NCBI RefSeq assembly: GCF_004354555.1
Contig: NZ_PUFH01000008.1
Span: 39,212 to 103,211, forward strand
Direction: 5' to 3'
Source of the DNA: Leuconostoc citreum
Lineage (GTDB): Bacteria > Bacillota > Bacilli > Lactobacillales > Lactobacillaceae
DNA: 64,000 nucleotides
The notes under the pieces are model-generated. The model did not search any database, had not been told where the DNA came from, and saw only the letters and a list, made by a program, of their open reading frames with translations. A program made the position numbers and the translations under genes. Of the stretch, positions 1 through 8,644 are shown piece after piece. Within the stretch, counting starts at the first letter, position 1. Each line of letters starts with the position of its first letter.

Positions 1-9
1 TACTACCAT
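1..9 (-). CDS. Start of next gene, probably proA (partial)
   Basis: An ATG on the minus strand at 9-7 follows an AGGAG ribosome site at 20-16 and overlaps the end of proB closely. Only three codons are inside the window, so the product cannot be read. In this position after proB, the usual gene is glutamate-5-semialdehyde dehydrogenase (proA); that is inference from operon habit. Confidence 0.4.
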
Positions 10-10
10 A

Positions 11-826
11 TTAAACTCCTTTAAATAAAGTACCAACTTGTTTTCCGTTAACTACATCTAATATTGTAGCGGGATTTTCGCCATTAATTAATACCATTTG
101 GCGTGCTCGTTTTAATAAATAATCGGCTGCATACAATTTAGTGGCCATTCCACCCGTTCCTAGTGTTGATGAGCCATTAGCACCAGCCAACAATTCAGCT
201 GTCACTTCAGACACTAGTGGGATTGCCTGTGCATTTGGGTTGACGTGTGGATTAGCTGTGTATAACGCATCAATATCGCTTAGGACCACAAGACTATCAG
301 CAGATGTCTCATGTGTCACAATTGCTGCTAGGCGATCATTATCACCAAAAGAGTGTTGGTGGTCTAACTCATCAACCGCAATAACATCATTCTCATTAAT
401 AATCGGAATAACATTTTGACGCAACATAGCCTCAATGGCATCGATTGTATGACGTAACATTTGCTTATTGTTGAAAACATCATAGGTTAAAAGTACCTGT
501 CCAACATGTTGTTGATAAAAAGCAAAACTCTGATTATAAATTGCCATTAAATAGCTTTGCCCAATAGCTGCAAGTGCTTGTTGCGCAGGAATGTCAGTTG
601 GCCGTGTGCGACTATTCATCTGATTTAATGCAACGCCAATGGCACCGGAAGTAACTAAAATAACATCATAATTTGATTTTTGTAGCTGTGTGAGTGTTTG
701 TGCTAAACGATTAATTACTGGATACTTAATATCGCCAGTAGCATCAACAATAGTACTGGTACCAACTTTAACGACAATGCGTCGCCACGCTTTATCAGAT
801 TGAATGTCTGACCGTGATAATTGCAT
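11..826 (-). CDS. proB: Glutamate 5-kinase
   Basis: Phosphorylates glutamate to glutamyl 5-phosphate, the first committed step of proline synthesis, in the cytoplasm. The amino-acid-kinase fold is recognisable from VVKVGTST near the N terminus, TSGAIGVAL, the substrate motif NENDVI, FGDNDRLAA and the C-terminal GTGGMATKL nucleotide site. At 271 residues it has the kinase domain only and lacks the C-terminal PUA domain of the longer E. coli-type enzyme. I place the start at the ATG at 826 because AAAAAGGA lies 10 nt before it. An in-frame ATG at 859 has no ribosome site. A new gene begins right after its stop, so it is probably the first gene of proBA. Confidence 0.93.
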   Translation of the reverse strand: MQLSRSDIQSDKAWRRIVVKVGTSTIVDATGDIKYPVINRLAQTLTQLQKSNYDVILVTSGAIGVALNQMNSRTRPTDIPAQQALAAIGQSYLMAIYNQSFAFYQQHVGQVLLTYDVFNNKQMLRHTIDAIEAMLRQNVIPIINENDVIAVDELDHQHSFGDNDRLAAIVTHETSADSLVVLSDIDALYTANPHVNPNAQAIPLVSEVTAELLAGANGSSTLGTGGMATKLYAADYLLKRARQMVLINGENPATILDVVNGKQVGTLFKGV

Positions 827-952
827 GATAATTGCGTCCTTTTTTACTTGCATGTTCATGGTTGTTAGCTATGTCTGACACAGGTAATAACGCACGGTAT
901 AATGATTTTCTCATTTAACATTTATCATTATATCATGAATAGACAGGTATAA

Positions 953-990
953 AAAAATAAAAACATGATGCGACTCATGTTTTTATTTTT
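953..990 (-). terminator. Rho-independent terminator of the alpha/beta hydrolase gene
   Basis: A perfect 16-bp inverted repeat (953-968 with 975-990, loop 969-974) overlaps the stop codon region of the hydrolase and has A/T runs on both sides, so it can act in both directions. Confidence 0.85.
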
Positions 991-1919
991 TAGCGATCAT
1001 ATTCTGATAAAAACTTTTCAATCTTGTCACGATAAAGTACTGGGTGGTCATGAAAACTCTGAACATGCTTTGAGCCTTGACTAACCCACAATAATTTTGG
1101 TGCTTTTAAAGCTCGATATAATGGATAAACCATCTTGGTTGGTACAAAATCATCGGCACTGCCATGTATAAAGAAGGTTGGTAATGAACTTTTAGACACT
1201 TGTTTTAAGGGACTCACTTCGCCGTAAAAGTAACCAGCACGAATTTTTGAAATGCCGGAAACAACATTAACAAACGGAAAACTTGGCAAATGATACATTG
1301 CTTTCGCTTGATATTTTGTTTCGTCTGCTAAATTTGTATAGGCAGAATCTGCAATAACTGCTTTAACTTGATGTGGTAAGTCAGGCTCACCAGAGACTTG
1401 CAGTACCGTTGCTGCACCCATACTCATACCGTACATAATAATATCGGTATCCTGACCCTGGTATTTAATAATTTGATTCAACCATTGAATATAGTCACGG
1501 CGATCAAGCCAACCATAGCCAATGATTTTTCCTTGAGAATCACCATGTGCACGATTATCAGGAATCAAAACATTGTACCCTAATTCATGAAATAGTTCAC
1601 CATAAATTGCCATGGTTGTTTTATTATTGTGCCAACCGTGAGCGAGTATCGCTGTTTTGTTGGTTTTTTTATCGGCTGGTACGTACCAGGCATCTAATTT
1701 TAAGCCATCACGCGTTGTTTCATGCCAAATTTGCTTGTGACGTGCCAGAAATGTATTTTCATATCGGTAAAGTGAGTTATCTTTTGAGCGCAAGATATCT
1801 GGTTGGTTTGACTTTGGATTACGTACTTGCGCGACATGAAAAAAATACATACCTGATAGCAGCAAGATAATGACAATCACAACCACAAACCCGATCAGCC
1901 ATTTGACTAAGTTGTGCAT
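990..1919 (-). CDS. Membrane-anchored alpha/beta hydrolase
   Basis: A 309-residue protein with one N-terminal membrane segment (about residues 7-27) followed by an alpha/beta-hydrolase domain, so the domain should face the outside of the cell. The nucleophile elbow reads GMSMG, an oxyanion-type HGWHNN lies earlier, an acid follows in GSADDFVP, and the catalytic His is in SKHVQSF. It resembles the YqkD/serine aminopeptidase-like hydrolases found in many Firmicutes; the substrate is unknown. The ATG at 1919 has AAGGGG nine bases upstream. It is a single gene, divergent from pepF and ended by its own terminator. Confidence 0.85.
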   Translation of the reverse strand: MHNLVKWLIGFVVVIVIILLLSGMYFFHVAQVRNPKSNQPDILRSKDNSLYRYENTFLARHKQIWHETTRDGLKLDAWYVPADKKTNKTAILAHGWHNNKTTMAIYGELFHELGYNVLIPDNRAHGDSQGKIIGYGWLDRRDYIQWLNQIIKYQGQDTDIIMYGMSMGAATVLQVSGEPDLPHQVKAVIADSAYTNLADETKYQAKAMYHLPSFPFVNVVSGISKIRAGYFYGEVSPLKQVSKSSLPTFFIHGSADDFVPTKMVYPLYRALKAPKLLWVSQGSKHVQSFHDHPVLYRDKIEKFLSEYDR

Positions 1920-2088
1920 ATTTGTTTACCCCTTAAAGTAATTATTGTACACCCCTATCATCTTTCTCGCAATTAAGGGCACTTATTCTGAGCAATCACT
2001 TACTGATATGATAATAAATTCATTTACTTGCAATATACTCATCATGAAAAATGGTATACTAAAAAGAAAGTCAAAAAGAGGTATAAAC

Positions 2089-3888
2089 ATGGGTTACTCA
2101 CAGACCTGGGATTTAGAAAGTATCTATCCCGGCGGCATCAGTTCACCAGCTTTAGAGGCAAAATATCAAGCAGTAGCACAGGATATTAAATTGTTTGAGC
2201 AGGACCTCACATCAGCAGAAACTTCAGCTGATAGCCTTGCCGATTTATCTGATTTAGCACAAAAAATTGGTTCTGGGTTGGGCACAATCAGTATTTTCAT
2301 TAATGGTTGGGCTTCAGTTGATTATGGCAACAGTATTTATGGCCCTCATTTTGCTAAACTGGGTCAACTGTTTGCTGATTTTGCTACACCCATGAACAAA
2401 TTCAAAAAATTATTGTTAAGCTTGAACGAATCAGCGTTTAGAGATGTACTAAAAACACCTCGCTTAGAACCAATCGCTTTTTACCTTAGCGAATTGCGAA
2501 CTGATGCAAAGCGACTACTCGATGACCAAACTGAAACATTAATCAACCAATTTGATTTAGACGGTCAGCAAGCTTGGTCACAGCACTATGATACAATTTC
2601 ATCCGGCTTATCGATGACTTATACAGATGACAATGACGGCAAAACACGTCGCATTTCTGCAGGACAAGCACTCAATATGTTAGATGGCGAACCCGATAAC
2701 AAAACGCGTGCCAACATTATGACAAATTATGAGAAAATGTGGGGCAATGCTGAAAACTTAACTGCTGATACACTCAATCATTTGGCAGGTTTTCGTTTAA
2801 CTAATCAAAAGGCACATGGTCGTCAATCACACTTAGAACAGCCATTAGAAATGAATCGTATGTCCCAAGCAACACTAGATGCCATGTGGTCGGTTGTTGA
2901 TAATAATAAAGCCATGTTCAAGCCTTATTTTGAACGTAAAAAACAACTGCTCGGTTTAACGCAACTTGGCTGGCAAGATCAAGTTGCGCCACTGACATCC
3001 ATTGGTAATTATCAACCCGCCGAAGTGTCTTATGACGATGCAGCAGATTTTATTGTGACACAGTTTGGCAAATTTTCTCCTAAAATGGCTAGTTTTGCTA
3101 AAATGGCATTTGAAAAGCGTTGGATAGAATCTGAAAATCGTCCTGGCAAGCAACCAGGTGGTTATATGGAATCTGTTCCTGATTTGCATGAATCCCGTAT
3201 TTTCCTGACTTACACTGGCTCTGTCAATGATGCAGCAACAATTGCACACGAATTAGGACACGCTTTTCATTCTGCACAGCTAACGGATTTACCTCTTTGG
3301 CGTGATGCCTATGCGATGAATGTGGCTGAAACAGCCTCAACATTCGCTGAGTTAATTGTTAACGATGCAAATGTTAAGGCAGCAACTTCTGATGCCGAAA
3401 AGCTCGTGCTGCTTGATGCGAAAATGACAAACCCTATTGCCATGTTTTTAAATATTCATGCACGCTTTTTATTTGAGGATGCTTTTTATAAAGAACGTCA
3501 GCATGGCGTCGTTACACCGCAAAAACTTAATGCACTGATGGATGAGGCTCAAATTTCGGCGTTTGATGGCATCCTAGATATACGCCATCCACATTTTTGG
3601 TCCTCAAAACTACATTTCTTTATCGATTCCGTGCCATTTTATAATTTTCCGTATACCTTTGGTTATTTATTCTCAGCTGGCATTTATGCTGAAGCCCAAA
3701 AAGATCCTAATGGATTTGAAGATAAGTATATTGCGCTGCTTCGCGACACAGCTAACATGACTTCAGAAGCACTGGCACAAAAACATCTTGGTGTTGATTT
3801 AACGCAACCTGATTTCTGGCAAGCAGGTGCTGACCTGATTCAACAAGACATCAACGACTTTTTGAGATTGTCGGAACAATTTATTTAA
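2089..3888 (+). CDS. Oligoendopeptidase F family metallopeptidase (M3)
   Basis: A 599-residue cytoplasmic zinc peptidase that cuts short oligopeptides, part of peptide use in lactic acid bacteria. The zinc motif HELGH is in the context TIAHELGHAFHSAQ, with downstream glutamates in NVAETASTFAE matching the third ligand region of the M3B family. The ATG at 2089 (MGYSQTW) is preferred over an earlier in-frame start at 1945 because AAAGAGG stands seven bases before it, and the family normally begins close to the sequence QTWDLESIYPGG. It is monocistronic, with a strong shared terminator downstream. Confidence 0.92.
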   Translation: MGYSQTWDLESIYPGGISSPALEAKYQAVAQDIKLFEQDLTSAETSADSLADLSDLAQKIGSGLGTISIFINGWASVDYGNSIYGPHFAKLGQLFADFATPMNKFKKLLLSLNESAFRDVLKTPRLEPIAFYLSELRTDAKRLLDDQTETLINQFDLDGQQAWSQHYDTISSGLSMTYTDDNDGKTRRISAGQALNMLDGEPDNKTRANIMTNYEKMWGNAENLTADTLNHLAGFRLTNQKAHGRQSHLEQPLEMNRMSQATLDAMWSVVDNNKAMFKPYFERKKQLLGLTQLGWQDQVAPLTSIGNYQPAEVSYDDAADFIVTQFGKFSPKMASFAKMAFEKRWIESENRPGKQPGGYMESVPDLHESRIFLTYTGSVNDAATIAHELGHAFHSAQLTDLPLWRDAYAMNVAETASTFAELIVNDANVKAATSDAEKLVLLDAKMTNPIAMFLNIHARFLFEDAFYKERQHGVVTPQKLNALMDEAQISAFDGILDIRHPHFWSSKLHFFIDSVPFYNFPYTFGYLFSAGIYAEAQKDPNGFEDKYIALLRDTANMTSEALAQKHLGVDLTQPDFWQAGADLIQQDINDFLRLSEQFI

Positions 3889-3921
3889 ACAAAAAGCCAA
3901 GCACAATGCTTGGCTTTTTGT
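3889..3921. terminator. Bidirectional terminator between pepF-like and DUF368 genes
   Basis: A perfect 15-bp inverted repeat (3889-3903 with 3907-3921, loop CAA) with A and T runs on both flanks lies between two convergent genes and can serve both. Confidence 0.92.
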
Positions 3922-4758
3922 TTATTTATATTTTTCTTCCAACTGACTCATCCATAGGCCTATACTAGTACCTATCAAGAATAATAACGCACTAGCAATG
4001 CCACTGACCAGATTAAAACCACTATAATCGGCAACTGGTGGCACAATAATTAATACAGTTGAGACAATAACAATTCCTAAAATCACATGATACACTTTCG
4101 CATGATACTGTCTAATCAAAAAATGCATAATCTTTGATAGTAAAAGAAGTGTCACTAAACCACCTAGTGTGATGGGGATGAAAACCCCCGGATCAGCACG
4201 CTTAAAACCCTGAATCATTGGCTTAAACAACCCGAGATACAGCAGAAAATTAGAAGGGCTTAAACCAGGTACAATGACCCCTAATGCAATTAAGCCGCCA
4301 GCAAGTAACCAAGAAAAGAAATTAACTGGTAATTGGCCAACTAGTCCTGCGACATTATATAAGAACACACCACCAATAATAATTGTGGCAAACAATACCA
4401 ACCAATCAGACCAATGACGACCTGTCTTGCTACTTTCTTTAAACAAAGTTGGTAAAGTCCCCACAATTGCCCCAGCAAATCCCCACAAAACAACTGCCTT
4501 ATAAGTCGTCAACAAGTAGGACAACGGATTGCTAAGCAAAATAATACCTACAATGCCACCAAGACCAACCGGCAAGAAATACCAAAAGTCACGCTTAAAA
4601 TTTTGACGTACATGAGCCATAAAATCTAACATACGTTCATACAAACCAAGTATTGCTGCGAGTACACCACCTGATACGCCTGGTAAGATAAAACCAAGTG
4701 CGATAAATATACCCTTAACAAAACGGCTAATCCAATTTTTAATGATTTGATTTTCCAT
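3922..4758 (-). CDS. DUF368 membrane protein, putative undecaprenyl-phosphate translocase (PopT type)
   Basis: A 278-residue protein with about eight hydrophobic segments and the DUF368 signature LPGVSGG near residue 25, repeated in diverged form as VIPGLSPSN in the second half, which fits an internally duplicated transporter fold. DUF368 proteins have been shown to return the lipid carrier undecaprenyl phosphate across the membrane for reuse in wall synthesis; that function is taken from the family. A modest AGG precedes the ATG at 4758. It follows thiE in the same direction after about 50 bases, but no thiamin link is implied. Confidence 0.85.
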   Translation of the reverse strand: MENQIIKNWISRFVKGIFIALGFILPGVSGGVLAAILGLYERMLDFMAHVRQNFKRDFWYFLPVGLGGIVGIILLSNPLSYLLTTYKAVVLWGFAGAIVGTLPTLFKESSKTGRHWSDWLVLFATIIIGGVFLYNVAGLVGQLPVNFFSWLLAGGLIALGVIVPGLSPSNFLLYLGLFKPMIQGFKRADPGVFIPITLGGLVTLLLLSKIMHFLIRQYHAKVYHVILGIVIVSTVLIIVPPVADYSGFNLVSGIASALLFLIGTSIGLWMSQLEEKYK

Positions 4759-4811
4759 AATAATAGCCTAACATATTTTTAGAATATACTCATTAAATAT
4801 GTTTTTTCTCA

Positions 4812-5450
4812 TTATGTCCTGTTGCGCCAATCTGCTAATGTTTTTTGGATATCTTCACTTTGACTAATCATGCTAATCACCGCTGCCCCGTCTACGCCCG
4901 TTGATAAAACCTTCGATAAATTATCACGTTGAATCCCACCAATAGCTACAATTGGGTGATGCGCGATGCGAATCAATTGGCTGAGTCCAGATATGCCAAT
5001 TGGCGGTTTGGCATCTGACTTACTCGTTGTTGCAAATATTGGGCCGACACCTATATGGTCAATACCCGCTACATGAGCAATTCGCTGGTATTCTTGCTGG
5101 TTAGACACGGAAACACCGACAAACAAATTGCCAGATTGTTTAATATTATCAACTGGCCGACCATCATCCTGACCAAAATGAATACCATCAGCAGCAATGG
5201 CGTGTGCTAATGCCATATCATCATCGATTACCAGAGGGACATGATATTGCGCTGTTAGTGCGCGTACTTGCTTTGCTAATTGTAACTTTTTTTGCCCAAC
5301 TAACGCACCTTGCCCTTTTTCACGATACTGAAATAGGGTAATTCCACTTCGCAATGCCTTATTTAAGATTCTTAAAAATTCTGCTTCGTCAGCAACATCT
5401 TGTGTGCCCATAATGAAATACCGAGCTAACATCGTCTTATCAAATATCAT
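4812..5450 (-). CDS. thiE: Thiamine-phosphate synthase
   Basis: Joins HMP pyrophosphate to thiazole phosphate to give thiamin phosphate. The 212-residue TIM-barrel protein shows FQYREKG near residue 40, the diphosphate-binding IDDDMALA, HFGQDDG, GVGPIFATTSKSDA and the C-terminal GGI motif (AIGGI). The start at 5450 has AGAGGTG just before it and overlaps the end of thiD by 11 bases. It is the last gene of the TPP-riboswitch operon thiW-thiM-thiD-thiE, which salvages both thiamin halves; no de novo HMP or thiazole genes are present here. Confidence 0.95.
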   Translation of the reverse strand: MIFDKTMLARYFIMGTQDVADEAEFLRILNKALRSGITLFQYREKGQGALVGQKKLQLAKQVRALTAQYHVPLVIDDDMALAHAIAADGIHFGQDDGRPVDNIKQSGNLFVGVSVSNQQEYQRIAHVAGIDHIGVGPIFATTSKSDAKPPIGISGLSQLIRIAHHPIVAIGGIQRDNLSKVLSTGVDGAAVISMISQSEDIQKTLADWRNRT

Positions 5451-6270
5451 AAATCACCTCTGGTTGGTTTTTTATTGTACTTTGGGCTAGGTGATTTAAC
5501 GGCCCATAGCGATGACCAACCAAAATACCATCACGAATAGTTGCATCAACATATGTCTTGGCAGCAATAATGGCAGTTTCTAAATCATGTCCTAGTGCGA
5601 GTTGTGCTGTAATCGCAGCGGAAATTGTATCGCCAGTACCATGCGTCCGTGCTGTGTTAAAGCGCTTTGTCCTTAGCCAAAAATGACGACCATCTGCCAA
5701 CAAAATATAATCTAAAACAATTGGTGCATCCCCGTGGCCGCCCTTTAGTAGCACATTTTTTGCGCCCAACGTCTGTAACTGTTGTGCAGCCAGCATGATA
5801 TCATCTGTGGTTTTAATTGATAGATGAGTTAATACTTCTGCTTCAGGTAGATTCGGTGTCACTAGTGTTGCCAAAGGCATCAACAGTGTTTTCACTGCTG
5901 AAACAGCCTCATCAGTTAATAGCTGTGCGCCACCTTTAGCAACCATAACAGGGTCTAAAATTAACGGCCCAAAGTTAAATTTAGTCATTGCTTTTGCCAC
6001 CGTTTCAACCGTGGCCGTATCGCCTAACATGCCCGTTTTCACCGCACGAATTTTCAAATCATCAGCAACAGCTGACAATTGTGCCATAATCATATCTGGT
6101 GTAATCATTTGGACTTTTTGAACACCACAAGTATTTTGTGCCGTCACCGACACCACAATATTTGCCCCATAAACACCTTGAGCTGAAAATGTATTTAAGT
6201 CTGCCGTCATACCTGCGCCACCACTTGAATCTGTGCCAGCTATTGTCATAGCTTGCGGTGTATCATTCAT
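5440..6270 (-). CDS. thiD: Hydroxymethylpyrimidine / phosphomethylpyrimidine kinase
   Basis: Phosphorylates HMP and HMP-phosphate to feed ThiE. The 276-residue ribokinase-fold protein begins with the family hallmark TIAGTDSSGGAGMTADL, has LDPVMVAKGG in the middle and the anion-hole and catalytic motif THGTGDTISAAI near residue 210. The start has a strong AAAGGAGGTG. It overlaps both thiM (8 bases) and thiE (11 bases), so translation is probably coupled. Confidence 0.95.
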   Translation of the reverse strand: MNDTPQAMTIAGTDSSGGAGMTADLNTFSAQGVYGANIVVSVTAQNTCGVQKVQMITPDMIMAQLSAVADDLKIRAVKTGMLGDTATVETVAKAMTKFNFGPLILDPVMVAKGGAQLLTDEAVSAVKTLLMPLATLVTPNLPEAEVLTHLSIKTTDDIMLAAQQLQTLGAKNVLLKGGHGDAPIVLDYILLADGRHFWLRTKRFNTARTHGTGDTISAAITAQLALGHDLETAIIAAKTYVDATIRDGILVGHRYGPLNHLAQSTIKNQPEVIYDI

Positions 6271-7042
6271 ATTTTTTCACCTCCTTTGCAATAAATGTTT
6301 CAAGCTTGCTTTCTGATAATAAGTATAATTCATCTAATACCTGATTAGCAAAGTAACCAGGTGTGGTTACTTTGTGGCTTGCTGTTAAACCAGCTAATTT
6401 CATCATAGCCATAGCACGAACAGTGTTGTCCATAGAAATTTCATCACCGTTGAATGCTCCGATTATAGCTGATAATGCATCACCCGTACCAACATTGCTA
6501 GCTAGTAATGGTACGTTAACTGGTAGCACACGCGTTGTTTTACCGTCAGAAATAACATCGCTAGGGCCACTCATTGCAATAATTGCGCCGGTTTTATTCG
6601 CAGCTAACTGTGCAATCTGCTCTATATTTCCTGATCCAACGGCATCAATACCATGACTGGCAAAATCGATGCCAGCAAACCAGGCAATTTCGGCAGCATT
6701 ACCACGAATAATATCAACTTTACTATTTGTGAGCAACTCTTGAACAGGAACGCTTCTAGACGGTATACCTACCGCAACAGGATCCAAAACCACTACTGTC
6801 TTTGTTTGATTGGCAATTTGTATCAGCTTTACTGTCTCAAGCAGCTCTGCTCGTCGCCAGGTACCAGTATTAACTACCACGGCATCACTGACAGCAACGA
6901 GATCCGAAAACTCTGCCACTTCTCGTGCCATAATTGGCGAGCCACCAATAACATTAACAGCATTTGCAACAAACTGCGGTGTCACATAGTTAGCATAATT
7001 AAATACTAAAGGTGTTGTTTCTTTTAATGTTGATAACTTCAT
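6263..7042 (-). CDS. thiM: Hydroxyethylthiazole kinase
   Basis: Phosphorylates hydroxyethylthiazole, giving the thiazole half for ThiE. The 259-residue ribokinase-fold protein carries NYVTPQFVANAVNVIGGSPIM at its start, VLDPVAVGIPS in the middle (family usual DPVGVGA) and the active-site GTGDALSAI near residue 188. It overlaps thiW by four bases (ATGA) and thiD by eight. Its presence, with ThiD and ThiE, marks this as a salvage pathway. Confidence 0.95.
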   Translation of the reverse strand: MKLSTLKETTPLVFNYANYVTPQFVANAVNVIGGSPIMAREVAEFSDLVAVSDAVVVNTGTWRRAELLETVKLIQIANQTKTVVVLDPVAVGIPSRSVPVQELLTNSKVDIIRGNAAEIAWFAGIDFASHGIDAVGSGNIEQIAQLAANKTGAIIAMSGPSDVISDGKTTRVLPVNVPLLASNVGTGDALSAIIGAFNGDEISMDNTVRAMAMMKLAGLTASHKVTTPGYFANQVLDELYLLSESKLETFIAKEVKKYE

Positions 7043-7563
7043 ATTTTTAATTCTCCAATCAATTGCGACAAAATTTTTGTGCCCGCCACAGCTTTTAAAA
7101 ACAAATAAGCTAGTATGGCACCAAAAACCGATGCTGGCAGAAAAAACGGTATATAAAAATAAAAATGTGGTACTTTAACATGATAAAGCCAAGTCATTAT
7201 TGGCGCGGAAACAATAGCTGAAATAATGCCTGTTCCAACGATTTCACCCAGAACCGCGGCTAGGTAGTTGTCCGTTAGACGATATAATAGACCAGCTAGC
7301 GCTGCACCAAAAACCGCGCCTGTAATAGCTAAAATTGGGCGTCCTTCTAATACCATCCGCAAGCCACCTGTTAAAAAGGCAACACCAATTGCATACCAGG
7401 GTCCTAATAGTACAGCTGTAATAACGTTAAAAAAATGTTGAAAAGGGGCCATATTAGGTAATACAACAATACTAGACGTTGCAAACGATAGTGCGGTTAA
7501 CACACCAGCTATGCTGATTTGACGTAATGTTTTATGGCTACCCGATTTTACTGTTATCTCCAA
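7039..7563 (-). CDS. thiW: ThiW, thiamin-precursor S component of an ECF transporter
   Basis: A 174-residue membrane protein with five to six hydrophobic segments and the ThiW family pattern NMAPFQHFFNVITAVLLGP near residue 36. ThiW proteins are substrate-binding S components that work with a shared ECF energising module (not in this window) and are thought to import the thiazole precursor, consistent with thiM next to it. The start is a TTG at 7563, seven bases after AAGGAG. An out-of-frame ATG at 7568 lies only one base from the SD and runs just four codons. It is the first gene after the TPP riboswitch terminator. Confidence 0.9.
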   Translation of the reverse strand: MEITVKSGSHKTLRQISIAGVLTALSFATSSIVVLPNMAPFQHFFNVITAVLLGPWYAIGVAFLTGGLRMVLEGRPILAITGAVFGAALAGLLYRLTDNYLAAVLGEIVGTGIISAIVSAPIMTWLYHVKVPHFYFYIPFFLPASVFGAILAYLFLKAVAGTKILSQLIGELKI

Positions 7564-7606
7564 AACATACTCCTTTTACCTATTAGCATGCCACCATATG
7601 AGCAAT

Positions 7607-7648
7607 CAAAAAGCCGCTACTTATTTACGCTGGAAATAAGTAACGGCT
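7607..7648 (-). terminator. Riboswitch-controlled terminator before thiW
   Basis: On the minus strand a 15-bp stem with one mismatch (arms 7634-7648 and 7612-7626, loop 7627-7633) is followed by a run of T. It sits between the TPP aptamer and thiW, where a transcriptional off-switch is expected. Confidence 0.9.
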
Positions 7649-7682
7649 ACCAAAAAAACGTGCTTTATTAGTACCATTAGTG

Positions 7683-7754
7683 TATCTCCCTTCGCGCGCA
7701 TGACCACGATCAGGTTCAATGGGTATTTCTCAGCCAATAAAGGCACCCCAGATA
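7683..7754 (-). promoter_or_regulatory. TPP riboswitch (THI element) of the thi operon
   Basis: The minus strand shows the conserved THI blocks in order: GGGGTGCC, GGCTGAGA, ACCTGATC and GAAGGGAGATA, closed by a P1 helix TATCT/AGATA. TPP binding is expected to favour the terminator at 7607-7648 and switch off thiamin salvage. Confidence 0.96.
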
Positions 7755-7776
7755 GGTTTATTTAGTTTATGGCATA

Positions 7777-7805
7777 ATTGTAACCTAGCTTAACACGATA
7801 TGCAA
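7777..7805 (-). promoter_or_regulatory. Promoter of the thi operon
   Basis: TTGCAT (7805-7800) and TACAAT (7782-7777) are separated by exactly 17 bases, a few bases upstream of the TPP aptamer. Confidence 0.8.
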
Positions 7806-7820
7806 GATTCAATTTAAGGC

Positions 7821-8324
7821 TTACCATGTTTTATCATCAAAATCACGCATTTGCTGCGTCAATGATAATTGTGATTCAGAGGTCACCCGACTATAACTTG
7901 TAGTATATGGGTTTTTCATTAAGTGTTTCATTTGTGCAAATAAATCACTGGCTAAAAAATCAGCTAGTGCATCGTGATCCGGCCAAAAAGTCCATAGCAT
8001 GAAGTCAGCTTTACCATTACTATTTTGCGCTAAAATTGCGTGGTTCGGCACGAGTTGCTTGATTAATTCATCGTTATGTTCTTTGCTTTGAAAAGCAATT
8101 TGATGTACCACATCGCCAACTATGGGCGACTTAACGATGCGACTATCAAAAGACATTGGTCTCTGAAATTTCGCAACCAAGTCAGGAGCGTCCAACAACA
8201 AGACGTTTGTTCCAGCTAGTTGTGACTCTTTACCCAAATAAAAAAAGTTGTCTGCATGTTGCGCTTGCATTGCAAGTAATGTTGCAGGTTCTTGTTCCGG
8301 TGTTAAAATTAAATTGATTTTCAT
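7821..8324 (-). CDS. Unknown protein, possible ABM (dimeric alpha/beta barrel) fold
   Basis: A 167-residue soluble protein with no clear family motif. The C-terminal half (FMLWTFWPDHDALADFLASD) looks like an antibiotic-biosynthesis-monooxygenase type ferredoxin-like domain, in which a hydrophobic strand is followed by a helix starting with an acidic pair; the length is near that of staphylococcal TRAP proteins. This is a weak, by-eye resemblance. Its ATG overlaps the stop of the preceding 106-residue ORF (ATGA), so it belongs to the MoxR-VWA operon and is the last gene before the thi promoter. Function unknown. Confidence 0.75.
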   Translation of the reverse strand: MKINLILTPEQEPATLLAMQAQHADNFFYLGKESQLAGTNVLLLDAPDLVAKFQRPMSFDSRIVKSPIVGDVVHQIAFQSKEHNDELIKQLVPNHAILAQNSNGKADFMLWTFWPDHDALADFLASDLFAQMKHLMKNPYTTSYSRVTSESQLSLTQQMRDFDDKTW

Positions 8325-8641
8325 AAGAATGGCTCCTTTAACGCATTCACGACATTTGATGATAAACGTGCTTGATGAGATAAAATAAAGTGTTGTACAC
8401 CAGAAAAAGTTGTCAAATCAACCTCAGGTTTAATAACATGGGCAGCAGCAAGCTTTTTCGCAAAGGTTATATCAGCCTGCGTCATCATACTAACGCCCCA
8501 TGAATCATTTAATAAAAGTGACTCCCATTGATTTGTCAATATTGCCTCGGCGCGTCTGAAACGACTGTCTTTATCAATAAAGCTACGTAAATCCATCGGC
8601 TCTAATTTTTTATCCATATGTTCGCTTAAAATTTTCCTCAC
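8321..8641 (-). CDS. Unknown small protein of the MoxR-VWA operon
   Basis: Up to 106 residues, charged, without membrane segments or recognised motifs. The start is uncertain. A GTG at 8641 lies inside the SD itself (TAGGAGGTGAGG), while the first ATG at 8617 stands about 20 bases downstream of the SD, so the true start may be the ATG, or a rare start codon between them. It follows the VWA gene after only three bases and overlaps the next gene by four (ATGA), which argues for a real, coupled gene. Function unknown; probably an accessory subunit of the MoxR-VWA pair. Confidence 0.65.
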   Translation of the reverse strand: MRKILSEHMDKKLEPMDLRSFIDKDSRFRRAEAILTNQWESLLLNDSWGVSMMTQADITFAKKLAAAHVIKPEVDLTTFSGVQHFILSHQARLSSNVVNALKEPFL

Positions 8642-8644
8642 CTC

